Numbered from the stretch's first letter, positions 23,253 to 38,638 are shown. The stretch: DNA of 64,000 nucleotides from Drosophila miranda (GCF_003369915.1 NC_046675.1:26536001-26600000), one strand, 5' to 3'. Notes: generated by a model from the letters alone, not told the origin. Program-made: numbers and translations.

Positions 23253-25627
23253 TTATAAAGGCAAGAAGTCCTCCTCCTCCTTGAAGCTCATCCCCTCATC
23301 TTCGCTGAGGGGCTCCAATTTCGGTTTCTTCCTCTGTGGCTCAGCCAATCGGTTGACATGTGCCATTTGCTTGACTGCAATTTGTCTGCTCAGTTCCTCC
23401 TGCGTCGGTCGTGCCCCGGATTCAATGCAGTTGGCCAAAGGTCTTGGCAAGGCCATCAGGTGAGAGGGCAGCTCATTGAAGAGATGCGTTTCAAGTCGGC
23501 TCAGCAGAATGGTGCGATAAAACAGGGCTCGCAGACGGTGCCGGAATTGCTGGATGTGCGGCGATGACTCGTCGTAGGCTGGCGACTCAGCGGGGGAGAG
23601 CTTTCCACTGTCGCCGGATAATATGCAAATGGCACGGAATCCCATCATCGTTGACCAGTTGGGGGGCAGGAGTAGCGAGTCCTGGGATGGCTTTTTGTCC
23701 TTCTTTTTTTTTGGCAGCGTCTTGAGCAATTGGTTGTAGGAAGCACACAATTGCAGGGGCATTGAAACGCTCTGAATGGGCTTCAAGTTCTTGGCCTCTG
23801 GTGGCTTGTAGTTTAACGCCTCGATCACATATGCGAGATTCAAGGCATCCTTGGGTATCGAAAAGTGTTCCGACGACGGTGATGCCCTCAGTTGAAGATC
23901 GTAGCTATACTTGAAGTACTCATAGAACTGCACATCTATTTCGCTGGCCCCGACTTTTATTTTAGAGCTCCTTCTCTCCCCTGCTCTCGGTGGACGCGTT
24001 TGATGCTTCGACGGATCGATGGAGTCAGGATCCTGCTGCCACACTTCCAGACACTCCGCCCAATTGTCAGCCGTGACGATATTGTTTTTATTTTTAAAAC
24101 ACCTTCGGCGCGGAAAGTCTGCGACCGTGGCCGAAGGATGCTGCTCTAGGAAGCGTTTTATTACCAAGAAACGCGTCCTGCAACTGGTCCTAGTGTGATT
24201 TCCAAGATGCGCAGCACAGTTCACCCACTGAGCGGCCCCGTGCTCCGTGACAAAATCCATCAGTTTGGTGTCGTCCAGCACCGACCATGGGTCGGTCTTG
24301 GTGCGTTGGGCGAGGTTATTGTGGTATCGGGTACGGAGCTGTGCCAGCGAACGGTTGGGAAACAGAGTGCGGGGAAAGCTATTGAACTTACCATTGTACT
24401 CCTCCACGGCAGCAAAGAGCATTATGTCCTCCGTCGTGGTGAAGGGTGCTGCAATTGAAATAAGCCGAAAATGTTTAGTTGGAGGAACGTTGGGGGAGAA
24501 AGCCCATTCCATTCCACACTGCTCACCATGGCTGATGCTTGGATGCAGCGTATACGTATAGCGTCCGATCAGAGTGGACTTGGACCTGCCGGGAAAGTGT
24601 TCCGACACCCGCTGCCAATTGGTCTGGCCATTCACAGTATTCATTTCGACAAGACGCTTTAGTGTCTCATTGTCCTTCTCGGTCCATCGAACACTGGACG
24701 ATGGCTCCAGGTGGTGACGGCACGCCACCAGGACACGCACGAAACACTGATAGTCCGATCGCCGATCCAACGCCGATGCTATCTTCTCCCAGTTCTGCAT
24801 GTGATTCGCTTTGGCCGCCGCCACCAGAGCTGCGTCCTCCGACGCACTCCAGTCCTCGCGGCTCAGCTGCGGATGTAGATAAACGCGCCACATTGCCTCT
24901 GAGCTGTAGGTAGAATGACGGAACTCCAGGTCCAGAGTACTGATCTGGGTCCAGTCGATGCTAAAGCTGCTGTCGGCGTTGGCCAGCAGACTGGCCAGAG
25001 AGCGAACATGTCGCTCGATGGGCTTTCGCTTGAGAGAGTTTGGAGCCTTTTCACAGGCGGCATGGTCCAGCAGCTGTAGTAGGTCAGTGGGTCAGTAGGG
25101 TCAGTAGTGGGTCAAAAATGCGGCTCGTTCGGCCAAAGACTCACCTGTTGCTTGATGCCCATAATCAAATTCTTCTTGTCCAAAATAGTCCACACGTGTT
25201 TGGAGCGCATATCGAAGTCCGAGGGAAACATCTCTGTGTGACTACGCGCCTCGTAGTCCTCGTTATTCGGACAACTGCGTCCATCAATATCTCGAAAATA
25301 CAAATTTCCCTTGAAGTGGAAGGTGGCTCCACGGCGGATCGCTCCACATATTCCATACATTTCAGTGCTTCCCTTATTAAGCCTGCTGTTACATTGGGTG
25401 CGCGGCTTTAGGCGGCGGATTAAAATCTCCTCGTTCCGTGCATATCGAGCCCGGACAGATTTCAGCAACGCTAGAACCTTTGCGCGTACTTGGTGCAGGC
25501 GTCGCTGCAGCTCATGGTTGAGCAGCAGGGCATTGGTGTCGCTCGGCTCTGAGGTGGCTATTAGCAGCGATGTGATCTCTGCCAGCAGTTGATTGGGGTT
25601 CAAACTAAGCAGGTTCTCGACATCCAT
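23253..25627 (-). CDS. Pbp95: SNAPc Myb-domain subunit (SNAPC4-like, PBP95)
   Basis: SNAPc binds the proximal sequence element of snRNA genes and recruits Pol II or Pol III; its largest fly subunit carries Myb repeats that touch the DNA. The exons are 25627-25145, 25073-24527 and 24448-23253, giving 741 aa. The Myb/SANT array spans roughly residues 232-460: WSASEDAALVAAAKANHMQN, RWTEKDNETLKRLVEMN, PFTTTEDIMLFAAVEEYNGK and PWSVLDDTKLMDFVTEHGAA, each followed by a helix ending in an R-Y or R-F pair (LIGRYTY, LRTRYHNN, CRTRFLVI). I chose the start MDVENLLSLNPNQ at 25627; an in-frame ATG at 25684 would add 19 unremarkable residues. The second intron (24449-24526, 78 nt) has no stop and keeps frame if retained. 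The C-terminus (EEEDFLPL) is acidic and basic by turns. The gene is divergent from the UBAP1-like gene and convergent with Heatr5. Confidence 0.9.
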
Positions 25628-26516
25628 CGCGCACGCATCGCTCGTTTTGTTTATATTGCAAATTGTGAAATAGTGATGGCCCAAAGACCAACTATCGAAT
25701 TATGATGAGCAGGATCTGTGTTTGGTAAAAACCCAGTGCTGTCAACTGTTTAGACCAAAAAGAGCTGTTTTTGTTGCAAATTTGAAACACATGGCTAAAT
25801 TTACAACTAAACAGTTCATTTTTTGTCAGAATCGGACCTATAGCTTATTATCGGACTTATCCATTGTACCAAATGTATTTAGGCATTGCCTGCGCAACAC
25901 GTATCTGTAAATAATTTAAATCTAAAATTATTGAGCGACATATATAATTTATTCCATTATTAAATGGCCATCCTATTCCTGACCTTGGATTTACCTATGT
26001 TGACCTGGGGTAAAACGTTAAAACTTCAGCCCAAGACGGCCAATAGCTATATTACCATATGCAAAAGAAAATTAGCAATCGAACTTGAAAAATAGACAAA
26101 AACTAGCTATAATAGCTGATTTGGTAACACTGGATATGAGTCACAACCATCGATACATATCGGAACATATCTATTGAAACAAGGAGCGGCAGAAGTTCAA
26201 ATTTGAATAAAGTCTATTGTGCTAATTGCAACACTGTTGACGCGGACATGTAGAATTCCGAGTGAAAAAATTAGCCCAACTGGTTTGAGAGACCACCTGT
26301 CGCACAAAATCATTCGTATTTCCCCATAATTTCAAACAAATATTTAGCAAGACATCGATACATTAAAACTATCGGGGGAAGAGCTGTAACTGATGACTGG
26401 CAATTGGCCATCTCTGTTGGTTTGTGCAACAACAAAAGAAAAGAGAGAAAAAAACGCGTAGAAGGGAAGTTGGCTCATTAAATTAACAAAATTCGCTGTA
26501 AATGCGTTAGCATAAC
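25628..26516. promoter_or_regulatory. Bidirectional promoter region, Pbp95 / UBAP1-like
   Basis: This 0.9-kb AT-rich gap lies between divergent start codons. ATCGATA-type motifs occur at about 26150 and 26355, resembling degenerate DREs that are common in housekeeping fly promoters. No coding region was seen. Confidence 0.4.
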
Positions 26517-28218
26517 ATGGACGATGTCCCGGTCAAGATAGTTGAACGCTATAAACCTCCGCCACCCGTCTACCAGCTGCCACAAACGACTGTGAACCGA
26601 TTGGGACAATACAAAGAAAACTTCTACGAAGATCAGCCTGACTACCACTATGACTTCCAACTGGAGCGCGCTGTTCTGGGCAAGGCGCACAGTTGGCATC
26701 AGCTACGCCAGCAGCAGAGGAAGGACCGGGAAAAGCGCCAGGAGCGACGCAAGGTGGAGCGTCAGCGCGAGGTGGAGGCCAAGCAGAAGGAAATGCTCGG
26801 AGCTGTCGACTACCCCAGTGCCGACGATTTGTCATCCTTCGATGACGACGAGAAGGTGGAGGTGGTGGAGGAAAACGAACAACAGCCGCCTCCGCGGCAG
26901 CCACACCAGCTAGAGCCGGAACAATCTGAGTCACACGACTCCCACGAACCAAAGTCAATAATCTTGTGCAATTTTCACAACATTTTGCAGCCGACGATCC
27001 TAAGCACGGCGCCAGTGGCCATCGCTCAGACTTTGCACAAGCGTAACAGCTCGCTTAACTATGCCGACTTCGAGTACAATATGAACTCAACGCCCTTTGA
27101 TAATATTGAATTGAAGACCATCAACGATTTGGATGTCCTCGCGCAGGTGCTGCATCAGACCAAGCTCCAAGAGCAGAAGGAGCAACGGCAGCTCCAGCTG
27201 CAAGCGGAACAGGTTGAGAAGGGGGAGCAGGAGCAGGACCAGGAGGAGGATGTGAAGCAGGATCAAGAGCAGAAAACGCTGCCAGCTCCTGCTGCGCTGA
27301 CCGTAACGACGTTGGCGGAAACCAAAGCGACGCTCGACAGCGTCAATTTCCATGTTCACTGTGATGATGACAATGCCTACAAGCATGAAGATAGTAACAA
27401 CATTCCAGCCAGTGGCCAGGCGCAAAATGTAAACACGTCCCTCTATCAGACGCCTCTTTATAGCGTTTCGCAGCAGCAGACGCAGTCCCAGCCGCAACAG
27501 AATCAGGACCAGGCGCACTTTCAGGTAACAAAACTACCGTTACCGCGTGTCACACACAGTCTGTATCATGGATTGACATTTCAGGTGTACCATATGCAAG
27601 GCTATAGCCATCCCTACAATCCCCAACAGCAGCAGCAGCAGCTCTACCACAATCAGAATAACTATTACGCTAATGGCTTTGGCACGCCCAACCATGTGAT
27701 GCCGTCGCCATCTGTCTTGGCTCTGAGCCAGGCGGAGGCAGAGGCGGCCACCAAGTCGAAGAGTGTTCCCGACATCCTGCGAGAGCTGAAAACAGAGCTG
27801 CAGCAGGCGGAAAAACGCCGCACCCGCCTACACAGTCACAATGAGGAGCAGCAGAAGCCACATCTCCCATTGACTTCGCCACAGCGACTGGAGCAGACGG
27901 AGAAGATGGACAACCACACCTTTGGAGAGCTGGCTGGGCCGGCACAGAAACTAGTGAAACGCATTAGCAGCATGGGATTTCCCCTGGAGCGTGTCGCCAA
28001 GGTTGTCAGTCTGTGTGGCATCGACGACAAGAAGGTGCGGACGATGAGTGTTAGAATCCTCCCCAGCACTAATCTCCTTCTATCCTTCGCAGATAATCGA
28101 ACACCTCATCCCCCTGGGCGAACTAATGGAGCTCGGCTTCGACGAAACGAAAATCTCTGCGGCGCTTCTAAAGTTCGACAACAATAAGGACAAGGCGCTG
28201 GACTATTTAATCAATTAG
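26517..28218 (+). CDS. Ubap1: UBAP1-like ESCRT-I subunit (UMA and SOUBA domains)
   Basis: UBAP1 joins ESCRT-I through an N-terminal UMA domain and binds ubiquitin through a C-terminal solenoid of overlapping UBAs, sorting cargo into multivesicular bodies. The exons are 26517-27524, 27585-28034 and 28093-28218, giving 527 aa (human about 502). The N-terminus (DDVPVKIVERYKPPPPV, then YHYDFQLERAVL) matches the UMA layout. The mid-protein block ADFEYNMNSTPFDNIELKTI corresponds to the human ADFE-x-DPFD-LELKTI segment. The C-terminus (LVKRISSMGFPLERVAKVV, IPLGELMELGFDETKISAAL, DKALDYLIN) is the paired-UBA region. Between these lie charged coiled-coil and Gln-rich linkers. The first intron is 60 nt, in frame and free of stops. 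The second (58 nt, GTGCGG donor) disrupts the UBA if retained. The orthology is mine by alignment of motifs. Confidence 0.92.
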
Positions 28219-28454
28219 TTAATTTGAAAATCTAACCATCCGCATCCCTATTCCAAGCCTCCCGCAACCCGATAGACGCCAGGCTCTGTTCAATGTGTTT
28301 TTTTAATTCTCGTGAGATATTCTTTGCATAAGTTGAGAGAGTGCGCGGCAGTTTACAGAGAAGAGGGCACATCAAAGAAAGCTAATGCTAAGCAGCGCCT
28401 AAAGGTATTTCTATAACATCATCGAAGCAGTAGCAGCACTTGCAGAAATACCAG

Positions 28455-28460
28455 AATAAA
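28455..28460 (+). promoter_or_regulatory. Poly(A) signal of the UBAP1-like gene
   Basis: AATAAA 237 nt after the stop and 45 bp from the convergent UBL7-like stop at 28505, so the two 3' UTRs very likely overlap. Confidence 0.55.
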
Positions 28461-28504
28461 TATATATATAAGGTCATAAAGTATACACAAGTTGTTTGTG
28501 CGAC

Positions 28505-29886
28505 TCAATTCATGCCCAGCATCAGCAGATTGATGGCATGCTCCACGTTGCCATCGGCCATGGTCAGATAGTTGACGTTCTGTGTGTGATTGATGAAGCC
28601 CATCGCGGCCATAGTGCGCAGCTGCTCGGTGAAGCGATGGCGGCGATAGCACAGAGGCAGGACATCGCTGTCGTCTCCACCAGCCGCGTCGTCGTCGTCG
28701 TCGTCTACATCGTCGGATGATACCTCGACTCCTGTTTCCATGTTCTCCTCTGGTGGCTGTGCCAAAAACTGAAAAGCCCTGGCCAGCTCACTGCGAAACA
28801 GCTCCGAGGAAATGGAACTGCTGCCGCTAGCTCCTAGAGCAGAATTGCTACTACTACTACCGGCAATGGGGGCCGAGGTGGTGCGCGGCCTCTCATCGCC
28901 CTGCTGGGCTTCATCCGCGTTCCGCTGGGCGATGTTCGACAGCGAATTAAACGAGGTTACATTGGCTAGAGCATTGGCCAGCTGCTGACGGCTGATCTGC
29001 CGGATATTGGCCAGCTCATCGCGACGATTTGCGGCGGCGGCCACCATTCCACTGCTTCCGCTGCTGCTGCTTCCGGCGCCCAGGGAGTTCTCCTCCTCCG
29101 ACGAGGTGGTAGACTCGGAGGCCGCCTGCTCTTGAACTACGGACATTGAAGAGTGAGATTGATCGTCAGAAAAAAGCACAAGGGAAAAAGAATTGACTTA
29201 CATTGGGTGGCGGAGCTGTTCCGAGCCAGCTCCTTGCGTATGGTTTCCACGATGAAAGGGGCCGCGTCGCAGATCAGGGGATATTCGCGCACCAGATTCT
29301 GCACCACCTCCGGCTCGTGCAACATGTTGAACAGCACAGAGTCGCGAATCAGGGCCTGTGCACCCAGGTTGCGACGAAATTCCGGATACTCGGCCAGGAT
29401 CGTTTGCAGAATGTTGAACCTGCAGCTGACACTGACCTGCAGGTGCGAGGTCAGGGAGAAGAGCTCCTGTATGAGCTTCGTGTTGATCTCGGATGCCGCT
29501 GGCGGAACATATGGTGTGTAACGCGTCGTTTTTCGGAAGCAGTGGATAACGGCATTCGGTTTGATGGCCTTGCTAAGAGTCTCCACATCGTCGAGTACTT
29601 GGCCATGATGGCAGATTTCTGCAGATTGGGGCAGATCGCAATGTGTAAGGCAAGGTAGATGCGTAGATGATGAGTGAGCACAATCTTAATGGCGATGCGC
29701 AATGCGTATGCGTCGTTATGTGCAACGCCGTGTCGGTCACTCACCCAATTCGCTGGCATCGAACTGCAGTTGAAGCTCCTTTGTGACGATTGTCTTCAGG
29801 TAGGCCACGTTTTGCTCCAGATCGATGTTGTGCAAAGGATGAACATCGCTCAATTTGTTCTTGAGCAGGGCGTAAACTGTATGCAT
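28505..29886 (-). CDS. UBL7-like protein (N-terminal UBL, C-terminal UBA)
   Basis: The exons are 29886-29745, 29618-29202 and 29136-28505, giving 396 aa (human UBL7 about 380). Residues 1-80 form a divergent ubiquitin-like domain: HNIDLEQNVAYLKTIVTKEL, then EICHHGQVLDDVETLS in place of the usual YCG-x-L-x-DD, then IKPNAVIHCFRK. The middle (residues about 90-190) follows UBL7: LFSLTSHLQ, ILAEYPEFRRNLGAQALIRD, LFNMLHEPEVVQNLVREYPL. Next is a Ser-rich low-complexity stretch and a run of seven Asp. The C-terminal UBA is FTEQLRTMAAMGFINHTQNV to HAINLLMLGMN. Exon 1 is not an obvious ORF, but its phase (G|AA) and protein continuity support it. UBL-UBA proteins typically shuttle ubiquitinated clients to the proteasome; the fly protein's own role is not known to me. 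Confidence 0.85.
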
Positions 29887-30051
29887 TGTTCGTTCTTCAG
29901 GCTAGTGCAAAAAATATTTGTTTGTGTCGGGGGTACGGGTGCTTGCTTCTATTCCAGTGCAACCGCGGATTTATCGTTAAAACAAACCATCCGACCCTCA
30001 GAAATATACCAAAATATACTGACACATTCAAGTTCTATTTTACATATTCCT

Positions 30052-30520
30052 CGTTTTTGATGTTCCGTGGAATATTACTAGCTATATAGAACCCACAGCC
30101 ATGCCCTCATAATTGTATCCGATTAGTGAATCTATTTTCTTATTGACTGGTTTATTTTAAACACTTGCTTTTATTGCATTTTGCGTATAAAAAGGTTTTA
30201 GCGAAATAGGTCAAAGCAAAAAAACGAAAGAGGATAGTCGTTCCTATGGTTCAGTTTTGATATTCCGTCGAATATTATTAGCTAGATAAAACAATTTAAC
30301 CTGCCCACTTAATTTTCTCCGATTAATGAATCAATTTTCTACTTGACTGGCTTAATTAAAATACTTGCTTTTATTGGATTTTGCCTAAAAATGGTTTTAA
30401 CGAAAAAGGTCCAAGAAATAAAACCTAAGAGAAAAATAATTCTGGTTAACTAACTATTCTACCCACATAGTTGTATCCCATTGATGTATTTTGACTAAAA
30501 CAAGGTTTAAACAAAAAAGT
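30052..30520. repeat. Degenerate tandem repeat, unit about 200 bp
   Basis: The segment from GATGTTCCGTGG (about 30059) to about 30235 recurs at about 30257-30430 as GATATTCCGTCG, with matching blocks GGAATATTA-TAGCTA, TCCGATTA-TGAATC, ACTTGCTTTTATTG and the A-rich tail GGTTTTA-CGAAA. A third, partial copy follows (ACCCACATAGTTGTATCCCA to about 30520). The copies differ by many substitutions, so the duplication is old. No protein or RNA function is evident. Confidence 0.7.
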
Positions 30521-30959
30521 TTACCAAAAAAAAAACAGTCGCATTGTTGTCACGTCAATGTTGCTCCCAACTGTTTTCAAAAACGTAATTAATAAAAAAT
30601 GTTTGTCCAATTAATATGTTTTAGACGTACTCATGCATTTGAATACTTTCCTATATCTCAGGATCAGGATCCCGATATTCATTCTTGGTCTCTGTAAGAA
30701 GACCACAAATTGCAAAGTATCGTTGAAATGCTTTAAGTGAGGTTTTTTTACAACACCTATTTTCTTGATTTATTTTATATTTGTATTTGATTAGCTGTCA
30801 TTAAGCTCAAAACAAAAAGGCAGAACAAAATTAAATTCACCTATTTTAAATAACAAAAAAAAATAATTTTATATTTTTCACATAGAAATTGATTATATCA
30901 TATATGTATATATTTTCTATGGAAAATAGTTCACACGAAAAATTTGTAAAGAAAACTAC

Positions 30960-32200
30960 TCCTCAAGCTTTGTTATGATCCGCCTCTTTGCCACCCTGGC
31001 CTATCGTTCCCAGCTAGCTCACGGGGAAGTCAGGGGTGTTTCCGACCCGATAAGCCAGGGGACGGATTGAACAAAACAAAAACAAAAAAAAAACATACAA
31101 AAAAAACAAATCTAATTTATAGGACAGACTTGTCCTCGTTGGCACTTTCGTCAGCGGGGATAGTTGGTTTCGTTATCCCTAGCAGGGTCCCACCTCTCCA
31201 TGAGCGCCACCTTTTGAATTCGCTCCCTTTTCATATTCAGGGTCCCGCTCTTCTTCTCGCTCTCGTCCCACCCAACTACCGTTTTCTATTCACTCATGAC
31301 TCTTTTCAAATATTCCTTTTATATCCATTATATTTTCTTATTTATCTTGAACATTATTAATTAATAATCTAGGTTTATATAAATGAAACAAATACTAACA
31401 CAAAAATACTAAAAAAAAAAAAAATAAACCCTATTTCGGCCGAATTGGCAGCCCCCTTTGATAGAGGTTGTTGCTTCCTGATGCTTGCTGATGTTTACGT
31501 TTAATCGTGGTGTTTTTTGTATGATCGTGATATTTTGTTTAATTGTGGGTCGGACGGGTGTAGATGTGTGAAATGTGGTGATGTCATGTGATGTGTTATG
31601 AATGAGGGTATACATGCGTGGGTTGTGTGTGATGTGGGTGGATGAAGGTGGGTGTGTGTGAATCGTGTGTGTGTATTGCTGCTTTGAAGTCCGGATTCTT
31701 TCCCCGGGGGGGCTGGTGTGTGGGGACAGAAACGTGTCTCCAGTCGGTGCTCCGTTGACGGTCCCTTGGTGCGGGTGCTCCGCTGACGGTTCTCGCATCA
31801 GTTTCCCGGCCTGGCCAGTACCGGGATGCTGCTGCCGATGTCCGCCGCTTCTGCTGATGTTGATGCCTGCCGCTGATGTCTTGGTGGGATCGTCGTCTCC
31901 ACGATCACCCACTTTGTTTCCTTTTTTTCTTTTAGGGCACGTGCGGCCTCCACTATTCTCCACCGGAAACTCTCTTTTTTTTTCTTCCTCGCCCCGTTTC
32001 CTTTTCTCCCACGCAACTCTGCCACTGCTTCCCAGGATCCACTGTAGATGCCGCTGTCCTTTGCTGGCCAGGATGTGGTCTGTGCTTTTAGCTAACACCC
32101 ACATATTGGGTGAGTAGGAGTTTCTACAGTTACCGTTCGCACCGTTGCAGGCTATAACACCTCTATAGTAACCGATTTGCTCCACGCAACAGCGACCCAC
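30960..32200. mobile_element. Possible retroelement-derived segment
   Basis: This stretch differs in composition from its surroundings. On the plus strand, a GC-rich block (31000-31065) ends directly in an A-rich tail, and a second A14 tract closes at about 31426. On the minus strand a 263-codon frame (32200-31409) is open but has no domain I recognise; it is rich in Thr, His and Lys (HTHPPSSTHITHN). Poly(A) tails and a long featureless frame suggest fragments of non-LTR retrotransposons. I see no reverse transcriptase, no LTRs and no clear target-site duplication, so this is a weak call. Confidence 0.3.
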
Positions 32201-32235
32201 GTAGTAGCCGAGTAGAAAACACTCGTTCGTGAAAT

Positions 32236-32860
32236 ATGTCGTCTAAGAAAACACAAACAGATCTGAAAAGTAGCAAAAAGATAGCTGAGGAAGAACCAAA
32301 ATCAACTAAGAATGTGACCACACAAACTACGCTTGAGGCGAAGCCAAAACCAGCGCAACCAGCTGCACAGCTGATTCAAAAGATATTAGATTGCCAATTT
32401 GAAATATTCGGTATTGTGCAAGGTGAGCTAAAGCCAACACATCCGCAACATTAGAACACAACCAAAGTCAGTTCCTTTGCAGGGGTCTCCTTTCGAATGG
32501 TAAGATTCCGATCAATGGCATTCACATTGGTAAAATAGTTACATTCGCTTTATTTTACTGATTTACTATTTTACTGAAGTATACGATGCGAAGGGCCGAG
32601 AAGCTAGGGGTGCGGGGTTGGTGTATGAACACCCCACGCAATACATTCACGGGCCAAATCCAGGGCTATGAACCAGCATTTGAGGCAATGTATGCGGAAA
32701 AAGCCGCAAACTACGTACAATACTTAAATATTCTCCCTGCAGGCGTCTCTGGCTAGAGCACACTGGCAGCCCCACGAGTCGGATTGACAAGTGTATTTTT
32801 GGCACCACCAATATATTGCAAGAATTTACATTTGATTCGTTTACTATTCGAAACGAATAA
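32236..32860 (+). CDS. Acylphosphatase with N-terminal Lys-rich extension, 4 exons
   Basis: Acylphosphatases hydrolyse carboxyl-phosphate bonds in small acyl phosphates. The exons are 32236-32422, 32483-32499 (only 17 nt), 32580-32689 and 32743-32860, giving 143 aa. The domain runs from about residue 54 to the end. FEIFGIVQGVSFRMYTMRRA carries the phosphate-loop and catalytic arginine (Arg67). GVRGWCMNTPRNT carries the catalytic asparagine (Asn85), 18 residues later, as in the human enzymes (Arg23 and Asn41). It ends SPTSRIDKCIFG and FDSFTIRNE, the usual last strand. The first 50 residues are an extra Lys/Thr/Gln-rich tail with no targeting signal that I can define. Drosophila has several acylphosphatase genes and I cannot say which one this is. 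Exon 3 reads on into a false in-frame stop if the 53-nt third intron is missed. Confidence 0.92.
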
Positions 32861-34010
32861 TATTTTTGATTGTATCATTAAAATAGCATACCCGTTGAGG
32901 GTGTTCTTACATTCAATTTCGCTCAGTCTGCAATGTGGTTGAGCAATGCAATGACAAAACTCAAATTAGTGTATTGGCCATTTGAAATTAGAACTCCGAA
33001 CTGATCAACTGCAAAAACAGAGACAGCCTCATGGGAAAAGCATCTTGACTTTCCAGATATAACCGATTGTTATACCTTTTAGATACAATTTTGCTACCTG
33101 GCTAATGTGCCATCGTTATGCCACAAAAAGTGCTTCGGTTCTTCGACTGATACCCTAGCCGGTAAATGTGCCTGGAGACGGCTACGAAAACTAATTTCGT
33201 ATTTTGTCTGTCATGGTAGCGGCTCTTTTTTCACCAAAGTCAGCAGTCTAATTTCATATGGCCATAAAAGACGTTGCACTTGGAACTATCGTTGTATCGA
33301 GATATCGCTATATAAAAATCGGCCGGATAATGTGGCCAAGCTTAAATTTGAAAAAATACCACCGGGATATCATTCATTGTTTTAATTTACCTGGCCGAAC
33401 CAAAATAATTAAATAAATATAATTAAATTAAATAAAAAAATTAGCCAGCATTTAACTTGGTGCATCTGAATAGAACTCTGAACGCCAGCGCTTTAGCTAG
33501 CCGTAAACGCCGTCGCACGGTGCGACTTTCACTTTTTCCTTTTTGCAAAAGAGAAGATATAAAAAAACAACAACAATATACAGACGACGACGAAGAGCAG
33601 AGCAGAAAGACAAGACAGAAAAAGAAAGGAAGAAGAAAAAGCCGAGCCAGCATGAGTGTGGAAAATACAAGACGAGACAACGAAACAAATGCTATGCGAT
33701 CCAGTTAAGAAAATCTGTTCGATTCGAGCCCAGAGCTGCTGCGTTAAGGCGAATGTTAAGCAAAATATAAACAAACCATCAGCACTGCCAGCCAGCGTGT
33801 GAGGAGCGTTCGGTGTCTGTGAGTGTGTGAGTGTTATTGTGTTCGTGTGTTCCGTGCACGTGTGTGCGTGCGCTAGTGAGAATTTAAAAAATCGGAAGAG
33901 GGCCAGCATTTCTGTGTGGCTGTGGTGTGTGTACGTGGTCGGAGCTGCTTAAATTGGGTCAAATTTTGGAATTGCAGCACTAGAGAGCACCCGGAGAAGA
34001 GCCAGTGAGG
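32861..34010. promoter_or_regulatory. Intergenic region and DPP8/9-like 5' UTR
   Basis: 1.15 kb with no gene. 32861-33440 is AT-rich. From about 33780 a GT-rich stretch (TGTGAGTGTGTGAG) resembles the 5' UTR leading to the ATG at 34011. The short open frames around 33450-33710 are Lys/Arg-rich by composition and have no homology signal. Confidence 0.45.
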
Positions 34011-37826
<3,816 letters not shown>

Positions 37827-38638
37827 GATTCAAAAAGCAACACACGAAACAAGATTACCAGCTAAGGCAGTAGCAACAGCAGCACTCCCCAGCGTCCCAT
37901 CCCCTCCTCACCCATTCAATTAGTTTTACATCATTGTCTTTGTTTTAATTTAATATTTTTGTTGTTCTAATACTTGTTTTTATATGATAAAGAAACGAGA
38001 AAAACAAACATTATTCGATTTGTAGTAGCGTACGTAGCGTATAAATTAGAAACTTAGAAAGAAAAGATTTAAACTGTAAGTATCCGAAGGAAAGAAACAA
38101 TTTGTTTGGACACTCGAAGACGCTCCCTACCGCACTCTACTCTGCCCGCCCCAAGCCGCATACTGTAATTAATTTGTATTTACACATAGGTTCTATCCGA
38201 CTTCTATTCCTCCTCCTATACCCACTATCCTATTCATATTTAATCATTTTTTGTATCATTTGCGCAATTGTAAATTTATCCTTTTTTAAATTTCTAATCT
38301 TAAGTTTTGTTCTAGTGTACGTGAGTGCGTGTGCGCGTGTGTGTGTGCGTGCTAGAGTGTGTTCCTAAAAAATAAGAAAGAAAAAACCTTCAACTTGTCA
38401 TGCCCGTGGAGCAGGCCATCAATTAAATATATATATATACACGAATATATCTCTTCGATTAACAATTTGCAATATACATACATAAATCGTTAAATGAGTT
38501 ACTCAAGAATCGGCGTTTGCCAGAAATATGAAATATATATGTATTAATGTATGGCTCTATATAAAATAATCATTAATTGTACAACAATACAATCTGATAA
38601 TACATACGAATATATGTATATTTATTGTTTAACAATTA

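Larger units (their letters stand above)
29887..32235. other. Repeat-rich intergenic region
   Basis: 2.35 kb without a supportable cellular gene. It contains a degenerate tandem repeat (30052-30520) and, from about 30960, a stretch with two A-rich tails on the plus strand (about 31072-31110 and 31412-31426) and a long minus-strand frame of biased composition. The promoter of the acylphosphatase gene must lie at its right end. Confidence 0.55.

Noticed and set aside
34005..34010. Two extra codons upstream of the DPP8/9-like ATG
   Set aside because: They begin with GTG, not ATG; the ATG at 34011 is the first proper start.
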